Shown: positions 40,368-52,400, counted from the stretch's first letter. The stretch is DNA of 64,000 nt from Arion vulgaris (GCA_020796225.1 CM036758.1:30731647-30795646), one strand, 5' to 3'. The notes: generated from the letters alone by a model not told the origin. Made by a program: numbers and translations.

Positions 40368-41865
40368 TTAACTGATGATCGTTTTCCGAGATAATGCACG
40401 CTCGGTCGCTTGATATGGTGTGGTATTGTGTAGTTTTAAGATGTCTGTAACTCCATCAACCCATCTTTTTCTTGGTCTGCCCCTTCCTCTTGATGATTCC
40501 ATTTTCAGGTTGTACGCTCTTGTAACTGGTGTATTCGGGTTCATTCTGACCAAGTGGCCAAACCATTTGAGTCTCTCTTTTTCAATAAATCTAACAGCAG
40601 GTGTTGTTCCGACTGTTCTTCTAATTTCCTCATTTCTTATATGGTCTCTTCTTGTTTTATTTACTGCTTTCCTCAAGCATCTCATTTCGCATGTGGTAAT
40701 TTTCTTTTCTTGTTCTTTTGTCAGTGTCCATGTTTGGCTCTGGTAGCACAGTGTTGGTATAAAGATTGAATTTATAATCTGTCTTTTAGTCTCTACTGGA
40801 ATTGCTGAGTGTTTCAAGATTGGGGTAAGCTGGTACGTATGTAATGTTGCTGGCTTGCTGGATTCTAGTTTCGATCTCTCTGTCCAGTCTACTATCAGAT
40901 GTAAAGATACTTCCAAGGTATTTGAATTCTCTCACCTGCTTTAGCGTTTGGTCATTTATTTGTATGTTGATATCTTTATGTTCTCTGCTTATAGTCATGA
41001 CTTCTGTCTTTTGAATGTTGATCTTCATGTTGTATTTGAGGCAGCTATTGTTAAGTAAGTTTATGTGTTCTTGAAGCTGTTCAATATTATTATGGAATAA
41101 ACACTGGTCGTCAGCAAAGAGCAGTTCATTTTGTTGGTCTGCGTTGAGTGATGTTTCATCTATTTTGGTGATACTATCCATGTATATAATAAAGAGGAGA
41201 GGTGATAAAACACATCCTTGCCGTACTCCTGATGATACTGGAAACCAATTTGTGAGTCCGGCGCTTGTTCGTATGGCACTTTCACTTTCTAAATAAATGG
41301 CTCTAACACAGTCTAGCAGTGTTCCTTTTATTCCGTAGTTTTCGAGAACATCCCATAATATGTCTCTGTTAACCCTATCAAATGCCTTCTCTTGGTCTAT
41401 GAAGGCTATATTCATTTGATTTTTGTATTCTATTGTCTTTTCACTAATTTGTATAAGGGCAACTATTGCATCTGTGCACCCTTTTTCTTTTCTAAACCCA
41501 AACTGTTGTGGGCTGAGTGTTGGCTCTACAATTGGTCTTATTCGTTGCTCCAGAACTCTTAATCAGCGAGCCACAGGCACCATCAGTATGCATATTCTTC
41601 GATATCTGTTGGGGAGACTGAGCACCTATGGGTCTGCCCGGAGTGCAATGACGTCAGTTTAGTAATCAATAACCAGAACTCTTGCAAACATTTTTCCCAC
41701 ATGGCTTAGGAGGAAGATGCCTCTATATGTACTACAGTCTTGTTTTTTACCTTTTTCTTCCATATTGGTACTATAATAGCTTTTTGTCAATCTGAAGGGA
41801 TAGTTCTTTCTTCCCATGCCTTCTTGAAGATGTAATGTACCCAGGTTACTCCAATCTCTCCACAC
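40368..41865 (-). mobile_element. LINE reverse transcriptase, most complete copy
   Basis: Minus strand in order: AFIDQEKAFDRVNRDILWDV (RT motif 3), SGVRQGCVLSPLLFIIYMDS (motif 4), LLFADDQCLF (FADD catalytic motif), EVMTISREHKD, VREFKYLGSIFTSDSRLDRE, ETKRQIINSIFIPTLCYQSQ, MRCLRKAVNKTRRDHIRNEE, RLKWFGHLVRMNP and RGRGRPRKRW. A non-LTR element by these motifs; clade not assigned. At least two frameshifts (near 40,860 and 41,570). The upstream part is broken by an inserted 3' UTR repeat at 41,570-41,650. Confidence 0.88.
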
Positions 41866-41899
41866 GCCTTTATTACGGCATCATATATGCACAATACAC

Positions 41900-42840
41900 A
41901 AAATGTCGAGAAAAACCTATCATTACAGAGCTGTGCTCTCATTTCTGAATACGATGGGGGACCGTAATTGGCAGAGGAATTAAATCCGTTTGCCAGAAGA
42001 TGTCGCCACGCTCGGAATAGACAAATAATAGTAAATACTTAAAAAACTATGATTTTTCCAAAATTTTGTGTCTGGCCCCACCAAGAAAAATGACCACGAG
42101 CCGCCACTGCCATCAATATATTATTATCCTACTGATGCGTATAGTTTTCGCATCTATACCTCTTCCCAACACCGGGCTTGTCGTGATTTTATGCCATTCT
42201 CCCAACTTTTTCGTCTTCGTTGCTTGTGTAGCGAGGGCGAAGTTTTCTTAATAGAGCTTGCGAGATGCTTGATTTCTTCCGCAGCCGCATATACTCGGAG
42301 AAGGTGCTTGCATCTGCTATGCTTCGAGTTCAGAAAATTGCTCGCCAGGATGCCCTTACCAACCAGCATAGGACTTCCAACTCTGACAGGGTGAAACTAA
42401 TCTTAACTTTCCACCCATATAGTTCACTGGTGAAAAAAAAAAGTTTTGTTCCGTCATCTTTCTATTCTTAAATCGGATCCAGAGATACGTTCAGTCTTCC
42501 AAGACTAATCTCTGTTGGCTTACTGACGGGACATAAATCTTAAGCATGTGTTGGTGCACAGTCGCCTTAAATCCAATGTCCAGAGTCATTTTGGCATCAT
42601 CATGTGTGGCCGTCTGCGAGTCCCGCAATAGTGACCGTTTCGGCCAACACTTACGTGATTACGCAAATGCTCTGTGTTCCATGTAGCCACTCATTTCAAT
42701 GGAACGAACCATTTGGAAACTCGCGATATCCAGGTCAAAGCCATCCAATCATGTTCCTCTGATGATCGAAGTCGATTTTCTCTATAGAATCGTTTTATAA
42801 CTGTATATGGCGCCTAGCGACCTCATGGACTACATTCCTA
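41900..42840. other. Intergenic, nothing recognised
   Basis: No supported coding or repeat family, apart from open frames without motifs. Confidence 0.3.
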
Positions 42841-42846
42841 TGCTTA

Positions 42847-43080
42847 AGGGGTCTTTGTGGCTAAGCCCTTCGCCTTGCGAGTCGAATGTTCGAATCCGGA
42901 CAGAGCCGTTCTGTTCGCGAGTGAAGTTTTTCCAAGAGACCCCTAGGATTGTTGCGGAGCTACGGAGTTCTTGCTTTGTGCAATACTATCGGCAGGGGCG
43001 TGCCATTTCTGCGGAGAGGGACCGAGCCATATGGGGTAAACCCGGTGCAATGAAGGCAATCATTCGTCATTAAAACCCTT
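42847..43080 (+). mobile_element. tRNA-derived SINE, family B, best copy
   Basis: TGTGGCTAAGCCCTTCGCC (A box), ATGTTCGAATCCGGA (B box), then 'gagacccctaggattgttgcggagctacggagttcttgctttgtgcaatac', 'gtgccatttctgcggagagggaccgagccatatgggg' and a short TTAAAACCC end. About 230 bp. Confidence 0.8.
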
Positions 43081-43289
43081 TAATCCTATGCTTCTTTATC
43101 TTCTTATGCTCCATATTTTATGTGAAATGTATATTATATTCGATTTTTATTGTTTTTCTTCTGTTTTCCACTTCTACTTTTTTGCATTTATTTCGTTGCC
43201 CGTTTTTAGTAACAGATTTTCATTTTAGGGCCGTTATGAATTTATTGTCTGTCTATATGTTCTGTTCTTTCATCTGCGCATCCTTGGAG

Positions 43290-43560
43290 ACCATCATTAA
43301 GAGACGAAGATGGAGGTAGTTTGGACATGTATGTTGTATTCCAGAGAGGGCAATGGCTAGGACAGCTTTCAGATGGACAGCGGATGAGAAGATAAGGCCT
43401 GGACGTCCAAAGGAAACAGGGAGAAGAACGGTGGAGAGAGTTGAAGGAGTGTGGCCTGACGTGGGAGACGGTTGGTAAAAAGGCAGCAGAACGGCAACAA
43501 TGGAAGTCTCTTGTGGAAGCCGTATGTGTCAATCGAGACACGAAGAGGATATAGATTATA
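43290..43560 (+). mobile_element. LINE C-terminal remnant
   Basis: Frames give R-R-R-W-R-x-F-G-H-V-C, A-M-A-R-T-A-F-R-W-T-A-D, R-P-G-R-P-K-E-T-G-R-R-T-V-E. Confidence 0.7.
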
Positions 43561-43679
43561 GATAGATTGTTCTGTGCCGTGTAAGAAGTGAATTCTTCAC
43601 GTCTGTTGTAACCTTTGCTTGATATAGACCTTTTGGTCGAAACGTTGCTGGCCGTGTATCGTTATTGATTTGTGTCTCT

Positions 43680-44060
43680 TCTTCTTCTTTGCGTTCGTTC
43701 TTTACGACCAATTTTAATCACTCTTTGTGATATGTTTGATCTTTGCCAAGAACGTGTATCGTTGCTACCAAACCAATGTGCAACGTGTACGTTCTTGGCA
43801 AAGATCAAACATATCACAAAGTGATTAAATTGGTCGTAAGGCTGAACCAAGAAGAAAGTTTGATCTTTGCCAAGAACGTGTATACGTTGCACATTGGTTT
43901 GGTAGGCCCCTAAACGCATAGACTTCTACATGTTTAGGACACGTGCATCCGATTTCATCCAAACCTCATTAGTTGCCTCTTACGACATGTGTGGCAGGTA
44001 ACAGTTGGTTCTATTCTTTACACCTCAAATTTGGGCTCCGTTAACCAGTCGGGCGATAAT
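43680..44060 (+). mobile_element. SINE family C with internal hairpin
   Basis: A full family C copy interrupted by an inverted duplicate of its own 5' third. Left arm 43,703-43,763, right arm 43,780-43,838, then the element restarts at about 43,858. Ends 'aaccagtcgggcgat'. Confidence 0.75.
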
Positions 44061-44544
44061 TGATTTGTGTAAAACTACAGTACATTATTTTTACGTGTTT
44101 CGTCGTAGATTTATTCATTTAATTTTTGCATATGAGAAACATGAACCTGGTGTGTCTTGGCGATTTGTTACCCTGGTGCCCGCTGGCACCACATTGCCGA
44201 CCCCTGATCTGGGATTTCCTAGGAATGTCATCCGGCACATTGGTGCGTCTGGGCACACCCTTTTAGAAGAACTGCCATAAGTTGATGTTCCGAAGGTGGG
44301 ATATATCACATCCACAGTGAAATACTATGATGAAGAGTGTAGAAGAGAGAACTCATTTTTCTTTGAGTCCCGTGTTGGTTTTGAAGTGAAGTCATTTGAT
44401 GTGACTATTATGTTATTTTATTTGAGCGACGTCATGACCCATTGGGCATTTCCTAGCGTGCTCAGTCCTCCGCTGCAGCAAACACCTTTTCTCATCAGCT
44501 TCGTAAGAGGTTGATTAATATATCATTTATCTCTACCAAGAAGA

Positions 44545-44695
44545 CGACACTCTCTGGCATGTTCAAACTTCACTCCCAATTCTTGCAATCGGTCCAGTGT
44601 CTGAGACTTGCTAACATGAAGACGACACTGTCTGGCATGTTCAAACGTCACTCCCAATTCTGACAATCGGTCCAGTGTCTGAAACTTGCCCATAA
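44545..44695 (-). repeat. Two-unit tandem repeat, about 88 bp
   Basis: 'gaagacgacactctctggcatgttcaaacttcactcccaattcttgcaatcggtccagtgtctgag' is followed by a second, slightly diverged unit. Resembles the 5' side of the I-LINE 3' UTR. Confidence 0.7.
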
Positions 44696-44994
44696 CACAT
44701 ACATGAGCGTGCACTGCATTGATGACATCGGATCTGTCCATACGTTCGTTGCCCTGTACTCCAGCATATCTAGGTGTGTACAGTCGTCATCGTCTTGAGA
44801 TGTGACCTCCGAATGCAGTTCACCCATTCCACGAGCAAACTTCCAGATTCAATCATTTGAAGCATATTCATCGCAAACTATCATGTTGTACTTGTCTTTT
44901 CTATGAAAAGACTGGATAAAAGCCAACAGCTTTGATGGGAAACCGATCATCGATGGTCAAATACTTTGCTGAGGTCAATAAAGTACCAAGAGTC

Positions 44995-45235
44995 TCTATG
45001 TGGCGAAGTGACCAAGCCGTTTTTCTTGCACCTTGAAGACCGTGGGTTCAAAACCCGATCGCGCAGCTCGGTTCATGGTTGGATTATTTTTACATAGGTC
45101 CCTAGGATATCTGCTGGAGCTGCGGAGTTCGTATTCTGTGCAACACTCTAAAGAAGTGATGTGCCATTTATGTGAAGTGGGACCGAGCATTATGGGAAAA
45201 CCCAATGTAACGTAGACAATTTGTCATATTTATTT
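44995..45235 (+). mobile_element. tRNA-derived SINE, family B
   Basis: 'tatgtggcgaagtgaccaagccg' head, GTGGGTTCAAAACCCG B box-like, then the family body with 'gtccctaggatatctgctggagctgcggag'. Confidence 0.65.
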
Positions 45236-45239
45236 GTTT

Positions 45240-45710
45240 AAATAGTTGAAGATATAATGTGTTAAGGTACTAAATCAATGGTATTCAAGCTTTATAGCTC
45301 ATGGGCCACCTTGAAGATGAGGCATGACTTCCACCCCGCCGAATTAACCATAATTTCCAAATAGCAAATGAAAATTATATGTTTCTCACTCCGAGCTTTA
45401 CAACAGCGATATCTCATAAAGACAATACCATTGGCAGTGAGAAATGTAAACTTTTTAAAAAAAAGTTTGAGAAAAATATGAGCGGTCAATATCAGAGGCT
45501 TCTTGGTTATTTTTTTAAAGAAATTTAAACGCTACATTTTTTTTTAAAAAAAAACGTATTTTATCTGGGAAAAAATATAATAAAAACTTATTAAAACACA
45601 AAATTCACATAATGCTTTATGCCTCTCCTGATACTGCCGCATGCTTCACTGGGGAGACGCGTCTTCCAGGTTGGGAATCACTGCTCTATACCCCTGTTGA
45701 GATAATGAGA
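45240..45710. other. AT-rich intergenic sequence
   Basis: 45,280-45,330 ('gctttatagctcatgggccaccttgaagatgaggcatgac') resembles 57,035-57,080, so a further dispersed repeat is likely. No coding. Confidence 0.35.
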
Positions 45711-45719
45711 TTGATGACC

Positions 45720-46330
45720 TAATCTTCTTCAGCGATCTCTGGTCATGCGCTTAATTTACTGTGGACAACAAACTGGGCAGTCAGCTTCAGGTTTCCTCAA
45801 AGCTTAGTTTACAGGTTGACTGGGTGTGGTCACATGTTGCTTCTCAGCTCACCCAGGAGAGGACAGTCTTGCAGGATATGCTCCGGTGTCTGTTCTGCCT
45901 GCTGACACTGGCAGAGAGCTGTTTGACTTATTCCTAGTCTATATAAGTGTTTGTTGAGTCTGCAGTGTCCGGTGCGTAGTCTAAACATAATGACCTGGTC
46001 TGTTCTGCTCAGGTCTTTGAGGGAGTCTTTTCCATAATCATATCCAGTGTTTGTCTTCCAGTCTACTGCATATTTTCTCTGTATGAGGGTTTTGACCTTT
46101 GAAAAGACACTTCTTCAATCAACTTCTGTTATGCACCTACTCCAGTATATGTCATAAACAAGGTGAGGTTTCCCCCCGGTTCCATGTAGTTTGTTCTGAA
46201 GGGTTGTTTCTGTTGGCCAGATTTTCATTCTCATGCCAGGGCAGTCTTGCAGGATGTGCTTTGAGGACTGCTTTGGTGCCCCACAGATGCAGGCAGCCGA
46301 ATCCCTGAGACCCTTTCTATGGATGTGTAC
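45720..46330 (-). mobile_element. I-clade LINE tail remnants
   Basis: 45,720-46,090 pairs with 33,455-33,780. 46,100-46,330 pairs with 40,150-40,360 and 55,230-55,560 ('ggttgtttctgttggccag..cagtcttgcaggatgtgctttgaggactgctttggtgcc'). Confidence 0.65.
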
Positions 46331-46439
46331 TCTGAGACTGCAGTGTCCTGTTCAACGTCTGAAGACTAGTCTGCGCTTTTCAATGACCCAATGAAGTGTA
46401 TGATGGTTGAGACGAGACCTGACGATCTAATCTTAAGGC

Positions 46440-46860
46440 AAAACGTACAACACGGATTCTATTTTATTACTTTTATTTAAAATACCAACAGAACAGTACA
46501 TTATTAATTAGGTCATGGTCTGTTTACATGGCAACCATTCTCTCTATAAAATCAGTCAGAGGTACCACATTGTAGTCATGACTACACCTGAAAAAATGCA
46601 CACATCAACAGAAGATCCGAGTTAGAAATTATGACCTTCAGAACACAAGGCAACAGCTTAAACACAGAAATCAGAGTTGTACAGCAGAAAGATCAAGGAA
46701 GTCAGGAGTGCATTTAGCATGACAATAGAAGTACTGGTGATGACTAAGGTGCTACTTTGACTGGAGTCACAACACTACACTTATGCATGTATTTTGAGTG
46801 ATTCATTGAGTATGATCTGGAAGGTGGCGGCTGGTGCAGCACGCATACTGTGTACTTAAT
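46440..46860. other. No recognisable feature
   Basis: Nothing coding or repeated identified. Confidence 0.3.
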
Positions 46861-46869
46861 CCCTACAAG

Positions 46870-47240
46870 TGTCAACAATTTGCATAATTACATTCATCTT
46901 CGTTCTGGGGCACGTAGGTGTGATGGCAAAGAACGAACAGGCTGCCTGGCTCCGCCACCATATCAGAAGGTCAGCCAATGGGAAGAGCCAACAATCTGAA
47001 CACCCTCATAGAGTGCGGTTTCAAAGAGGACTTTCATCTAAACCAATCCACATCAACTGCTAGATTGCAAGAGCTTGAATTAAAGATTGGAGTGGCCAGA
47101 AAAGAACAGCACAACAGGCATATGAGTAGACTATAATCAATCAACATCGAACTGGTACGGTTAGTCGCTGGATGTTGTTAGAGATATTGCAAAGTAGATT
47201 GGGACACCTATGGACATGTCTGGAGTGCAATGAAAATATT
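46870..47240 (+). mobile_element. I-clade LINE RNase H end and 3' UTR
   Basis: Plus frame: I-T-F-I-F-V-L-G-H-V-G-V-M-A-K-N-E-Q-A-A-W-L (RNase H last motif, G-H-A-G in intact copies), then the 3' UTR 'atcaacatcgaactggtacggttagtcgctgg..cctatggacatgtctggagtgcaatga'. Confidence 0.65.
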
Positions 47241-47329
47241 CCATACTGAAACTGTTGTAAAGTGTAAACAATCATTAAATCAGTGGTTATTGGTTACTAA
47301 ACTCACCCCACAGCACTCCGGGCAGACCC

Positions 47330-47780
47330 ATAAGTCCTCAGTCTCCTCCCCCAGCAGATGTTGAAGGGTATGCATACTGATGGTTCCTGTGGCTTTCTAG
47401 ATAAACACACTTCACTCTCTGCCCCTCAAGCATCCACATCCCCCTTATCCATTCTTAACAATCGATGCTTTCAATGCAAGCATGTCTGCTCTCTCGTTGC
47501 CACAAACACCCGCATGACCAGGACAATAGATCCATGCGAGTCACTGGAGGTTGGAAGCCTCTATAGACGACATCCACCCATATCGCAATCTGCCATTCTG
47601 GATCTTCCAAAGCATTGACTGAGAGTCAGAAACAACAACAGCCCCAGTAAGCAGAGTCCTAGAGAGCCAATGGAAGGCAACAGTAAAGGCCTCAACCTCC
47701 ATCCTCATACTGGAAGTAGTTGTCCTGCATGCTCCGTTACGCTCGGCAAAGACACTACCATGCTGCTAGACAAGAACTTA
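47330..47780 (-). mobile_element. I-clade LINE RNase H, second subfamily
   Basis: Minus frame: SSMRMEVEAFTVAFHWLSRT, GAVVVSDSQSMLWKIQNGRL, IYCPGHAGVCGNERADMLA: the Glu, Asp and His motifs of RNase H. Diverged from the 39,656 type. Similar pieces at 55,740, 57,590 and 60,180, all on the minus strand. Confidence 0.75.
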
Positions 47781-48059
47781 ATGTGTAAACAATCACTCAA
47801 TCTGTGAACACAAACAAAGTAATGACAAATCTGTATAAATATAAACAAACACCAAATAATAAAATATTGAATAACTATACAAATAAAAGGACAGCAAATA
47901 AAACAGGCAATGACCACCCTCTCATCATCAGTTGAAGCAGAATCCTGTTATGAATTCTTCAACGTCATATCTTTTAGGTCACAGCAAGGGTTTGACACAC
48001 TCAAAAATAATATACAGTAGAACATATTAATCACATATTAAACCACTCTATTTCCTTAC

Positions 48060-48350
48060 ACAACTGCCATAATCACTATCCAATAGCTTGTCCTGAGCAG
48101 AACTTTGCTACACAAACAGACCTTCGCAATCCCTTATAGGCAAGATGCTCCGTCTCTGCTGCCATCATGCTCAAATCATCATCCAATAGCTTGTCCTGAG
48201 CATAACTTTGTCACCCTAATAACCCAGTGCGATTTCTTTCTCATAGGCCAGATGTCCCGCCTTTGCAGCCATTGTGCGAAAATCATACAAAAGCTTGTCT
48301 TGAGCAGAACTTTGCCACCCTATCAGTCCTTCACAATTTCACTATCTCAT
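48060..48350 (+). repeat. Repeated 'aatagcttgtcctgagcagaactttgc' blocks
   Basis: Three near copies about 100 bases apart (48,078, 48,186, 48,290). The same string occurs at 14,790. A small degenerate tandem repeat or dispersed element. Confidence 0.5.
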
Positions 48351-48351
48351 A

Positions 48352-48627
48352 GTAAAGTAAAGGAACCCTTTCATACCTTGTGGTATATAGGGCAATACAG
48401 TGTTAGGCCTGTATTTTTCATTGACCGTCGGCACAAGATAGGTGATGTGGTCAGCATCACGCCGACCGCCTTTACTTTCCAAGAGCATGTCTGGTACCCA
48501 GTTGAGGCTGGGCCGACCTGAAAGCCGTCGCGGTTGGGAAAAATTCCACGCGCACTGCGGGAGTTGAACCCAGACCACCAGCCTTGAGAAGCGAGTTCAC
48601 TAACAGCTACACTACCGCGGCTCTCAC
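48352..48627 (-). mobile_element. tRNA-derived SINE, family A
   Basis: Close copy of 9,008-9,275: same tRNA-like head with GGGTTCAACTCCCGCAGTGC, same body and same TTTACTTTACT end. Confidence 0.8.
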
Positions 48628-49156
48628 TATCTCACAGGCCAGATGTTATACTTCAGCAGCCGTAGTGTTAAAATCACCAGTAACCTGCTGCCTTGCAGGT
48701 TGGCTGCGGACAGCGAACCCAGTAAACGCTGGTTGAAATCGGACACTTCACCGAAGGATAAGCACTACAGCTCCAAATGGTACTGAACGATGTGACGTAA
48801 AAACGTTTTTGACAACGGCTGTTTATATATCACAATAAGAATTATAAAAATGGCAGAAAAGAACGATCAAGAGAGAAATCACCAGTTACATCATGAACCC
48901 ATCTTCACTGTGGTCTTCCTCTTCTCTTTGTCGGGATGCCTCCATACATAATGGTCTTCTCCAACACTTTGTCTTTCTATATGTGCAAAGTACTTCAATT
49001 TTCTCATTCTTTTTTATAGCATGTCAGTTTTCTGTGATTTTGGGTTCTTTCTGGATGGATCGATTTGTTCTCTTCTCTGTCCACGACATATGGAGACTCT
49101 TCTGTAACATTTATATTCAAAAGCACATATATGTTTTATCTTTGCCCTGTTAAATG

Positions 49157-49162
49157 TTTATT
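49157..49162 (-). promoter_or_regulatory. Candidate PLPP6 poly(A) signal
   Basis: AATAAA on the minus strand, about 125-195 bases downstream of the PLPP6 stop, depending on frame. Confidence 0.4.
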
Positions 49163-49287
49163 CTTCATATTCATACATTTAATGTACTGTAGCAAGGAAA
49201 CTATTGTATGATCTTGTTATGACAAGTACTGACATAAAATATAAACAAGAGAAATATGTTTTATAATCAGACAGTATTTTATAATGT

Positions 49288-49666
49288 TTACAAATGAACA
49301 TGTCCGAAATATGTGTCCAGATAAGAGAGACAAACAGCTTTAGAAATCCAGATATTTAAATATGTACAGTATGCAGCGATTCGATGCAGACCCACAAAAC
49401 GTCAAATATGTGATGCCGTCCCAATAAAACTCTTGAAACGCTGACACTGATTGCCCAAATACAAAGAGCAACAATGTACAGTCTGTTTGTAAACATGTGC
49501 TGGCACAGAAATAAGGTCATCATGGCCGCTCTTGTAGCATGTCCTGATGGAAATGAATATTTGTCAACAGATGGTGCTAAAAATATATCCATCACATTAT
49601 GGCTGGGTCGTCCTCTGCGGAACGTCATCTTCAGTAGGCCAACTATAAGCAGGTCAAAAATCAGAG
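49288..49666 (-). CDS. PLPP6: PLPP6 coding exon 2 (catalytic), one frameshift
   Basis: Acceptor CTGATTTCCAG. Encodes LIFDLLIVGLLKMTFRRGRP (motif C1, K-x6-R-P), VDKYSFPSGHATRAA (motif C2, P-S-G-H) and SVSRVLLGRHHIFDV (motif C3, S-R-x5-H; His is the nucleophile in this family). As given, the frame then runs to a stop at 49,356. One extra T in the T4 run at 49,396-49,399 instead restores similarity to the human C-terminus (aligned Tyr and W-I-S, like Y..WLS) and ends at TAA 49,288-49,290. I therefore read the break as a missing homopolymer base. Confidence 0.88.
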
Positions 49667-49729
49667 CTGGAAATCAGAAAGAAAACAAAATATACATTAG
49701 CAAGGGGAATCAGTTATCATAGGACTATC

Positions 49730-50170
49730 ATCATAGCACTCTAGACATGTCCGTAGGTGCTCTGATCTCCGCCTCAACAAATCTAGCAGTGTCCAGCAGA
49801 CCAACATGCCAGTTCAATGTTATCAGTTATATGAGGACTACCATTCCAGCACTCGGACATGTCCAGGTGCTCCGATTCCCACCTCAACAAATCTAGCAGT
49901 GTCCAGCAGACCAACATGCCAGTTCAATGTTATCAGTTATATGAGGACTACCATTCCAGCACTTCGGACATGTCCATAGGTGCTCCGATTCCCACCTCAA
50001 CAAATCTAGTAGTGTCTAGAGGCCCAACATGCCAGTTCAATGTTAATTAATCAATCTTTTTTTGCATATTTGGTATGTCATTCTTTTCGGGCTGTACCAA
50101 TATGGACACCTATCTCTCTCAATCTGGTCAGCAACTGGGATTCACAAACCCGAAACTCATCCGTTCGAAA
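49730..50170 (-). repeat. I-LINE 3' UTR repeat, three tandem partial units
   Basis: Units at about 49,715, 49,819 and 49,930 ('tatcagttatatgaggactaccattccagcac..ggtgctccgattcccacctcaacaaatctag'), then a single 'tttttttgcatatttggtatgtcattctt..gggctgtaccaatatgg' end. Confidence 0.7.
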
Positions 50171-50279
50171 AGACTCAATGCGTTAAGAATGTAGCACTTG
50201 TTGTTATGCAAGGTTATAATCAAATACCTTTTTAAAAGCATAAACATCTATATTGTTGTTGTAACTGTATAGTTATATC

Positions 50280-51190
50280 CTCAATTAGGAGGGTAGCTGG
50301 AGGGTTATTGATAGAGATTTTAATAGTTTGTTGCATTTATTCTCATCAACTTGCTTTTATTAGTATTCATTTTTAAACCTGCTAATTTTGACAATCAACT
50401 TACTCTGTTTTCTCCTGTGTGTCCTCTGTAGTGTGTGCCAAAGGTGCTGTGTTGTCCCATATTCAATTTCTTTCAAGTTTCTTTGTTAGTCCCCAGATAA
50501 TTCCTCGGCCCCCATCTTCAGTTGTCTTCTTCATTACCCAATTGATAACAACTGGGAATAGCAATGGGGACATAATACATCCCTGCCTAACACCAGAATT
50601 GATCTTGTACCATCTGCTCTGTGATCCCTGATGCAGTACTGGTTATTTGAGTACTTACCTTTCAGAATATTGATGACTTTTGCTGTGAATCCAGTCATTT
50701 AGGATGTTTCATAGTGTATGTTGGTGAACACTGTCAAATGCCTTTTCGAAGTCTATGAAATTAATATATAGGGATGAATTCGATTCCAGTGATCGCACAA
50801 TCAGTGTCCTCAGTACAGAGATCTGATCAGTGCATGATCTTTCCTTTCTGAAACCAACTGTTCTTCCTTCAATATATTCTCTAAGATATTCCTAAGCCTC
50901 AAGAGGACCCTGCAGAATATCTTTCTCTGTACTGATAGATTTATTTCTCTCTAGTTGTCACATTGCGTCAGATCCCCCTTTTTGGGTATCTTAAAATAAT
51001 CCCTCTCTTCCCGGTCTCTGGGACACATTCGTTTTCCCACACTTTGTTGAACAAAGCAACTAGACATTTTGCACTCATTTGTGGATCCACTTTGAGCATG
51101 TCTACTTTTATCTGGTCCTCTCCAGTTACTCTATTGCTTTTAGACTGTGAGATGGCTTCCTCTATCTCTTGGCATGTGATGGGTCCTCTT
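50280..51190 (-). mobile_element. LINE reverse transcriptase fragment
   Basis: Minus strand: I-N-F-I-D-F-E-K-A-F-D-S-V-H-Q-H (RT motif 3), then W-Y-K-I-N-S-G-V-R-Q-G-C-I-M-S-P-L-L-F (motif 4). A different family from 40,368-41,865. Sits in the PLPP6 coding intron, same strand. Confidence 0.78.
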
Positions 51191-51327
51191 CACTTTCCAG
51201 TTACCATATGGAGTAGGTAGTCTGGGCTTCTTCTACTGGATATATGAAAAGAATACAATAACAAAAATACATACTTCCACCATCTATAAAGACAGAAAAA
51301 AGCATGAATCAGTTTAAAGCAACTTAC

Positions 51328-51643
51328 CAAAGAACAAATTGACAGCAACTTCAATATCTTCAGGCTTGTGAGAGCACAGAAACAACAAGACAGCACCAGT
51401 TATCCAAGGTATCCCATGACAGCTAATCTCTAGAATCTTCATCAAGGGCCTCAGGTTTCCTAGTGGAGATTCCTTGGTTGAACATAGAGCAACATGAGTG
51501 GTCAACCGATGGTCCATGGCCAGAAATGAATCCCACAGAGACAAGCATGCTGACCTGCATACTTCTGCTGCAGCTTCGACTTCGGAGGAGTTTGTTTCCT
51601 CGAGTTTCTGAACAATGGGTCGTTTTTTCATGCTTAAATTTTA
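51328..51643 (-). CDS. PLPP6: PLPP6 coding exon 1
   Basis: Acceptor CATTTTATACAG precedes a short UTR with an in-frame TAA, then ATG at 51,629-51,631 (MKKRPIVQKLEETNS). The exon continues with SLWDSFLAMDHRLTTHVALC, ESPLGNLRPLMKILEISCHG, IPWITGAVLLFLCSHKPED and AVNLFF. The last segments match human [20 protein letters not shown] and MNLLFA and form the first membrane segments. The N-terminus is much shorter than the human one. Donor G|GTAAGT, phase 1. Confidence 0.9.
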
Positions 51644-51759
51644 CTGTATAAAATGGGAGAAGAGAAAATGGATAGTTCTGATAGAGATTGATAGTCCTGG
51701 GGAATGATAAAAAAAAAAGTTAGCAAGCAAGCAGAAAATCTTGATTGAACAAAACATTA

Positions 51760-51960
51760 GTTATTGGTTACTGAACTGACATCACAGCACTCCGGGCAGG
51801 CCCATAGATGCTCAGTCTCCCTCAACAGATGTCGAAGGGTAAGCGTACTGATGGTTTCTGTGGCTCACTGGTTAAACAAACTCCCCTCTCTCTGCCCCTC
51901 AAGCATTATGCTCTACTTGTACAAACAATATATATAATCATTACAGGGCCAGGCACCTCA
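51760..51960 (-). mobile_element. I-clade LINE 3' fragment
   Basis: 'cagcactccgggcaggcccatagatgctcagtctccctcaacagatgtcgaagggtaagcgtactgatggtttctgtggct' matches 47,310-47,400 and 57,610-57,690. Confidence 0.6.
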
Positions 51961-52164
51961 TCTCCCTTTGAGGGACTACACACAAGCTGCATGGGAGTGT
52001 TGCAGCCAGCAACTTGTAGCTTATACCCTATACAATCCCACAACATACTCTCAGAAATTGTCACAAAGAAATGGTTACTCATCAAAGTGCAATGATGAAG
52101 GTCATATCAATGAATCAATAACTTATATTTTAATCATAATTATATACATTTTAGTTCAAAAAGG

Positions 52165-52400
52165 ATCTAAAGGCATAGGACTGATTTCATTATACACCTG
52201 GTTTGCCATATATTGCTCGGTCATTCTCCGCAGAAATGACACGTCACTTGCTGAGAATATTGCACAAAGCCCAAACTCCGCAGCAATCCTAGGGGTCTCT
52301 GGGAAAAATGTACCGTGAACAGAATGTCGCAACCTGGATTCAAACCCACGATCTTCATAGCGCAAGACTATTGCTTAAGTACTTAGCCCCAGAGACCCCT
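52165..52400 (-). mobile_element. tRNA-derived SINE, family B
   Basis: Inverted: minus strand has TTAAGCAATAGTCTTGCGC.., GTGGGTTTGAATCC (B box-like), 'agagacccctaggattgctgcggagtttgggctttgtgcaatattctc'. A second partial start abuts at 52,380-52,500. Confidence 0.65.

Noticed and set aside
40420..40769. Plus-strand ORFs of 71-108 codons
   Set aside because: Antisense to the LINE reverse transcriptase C-terminus.
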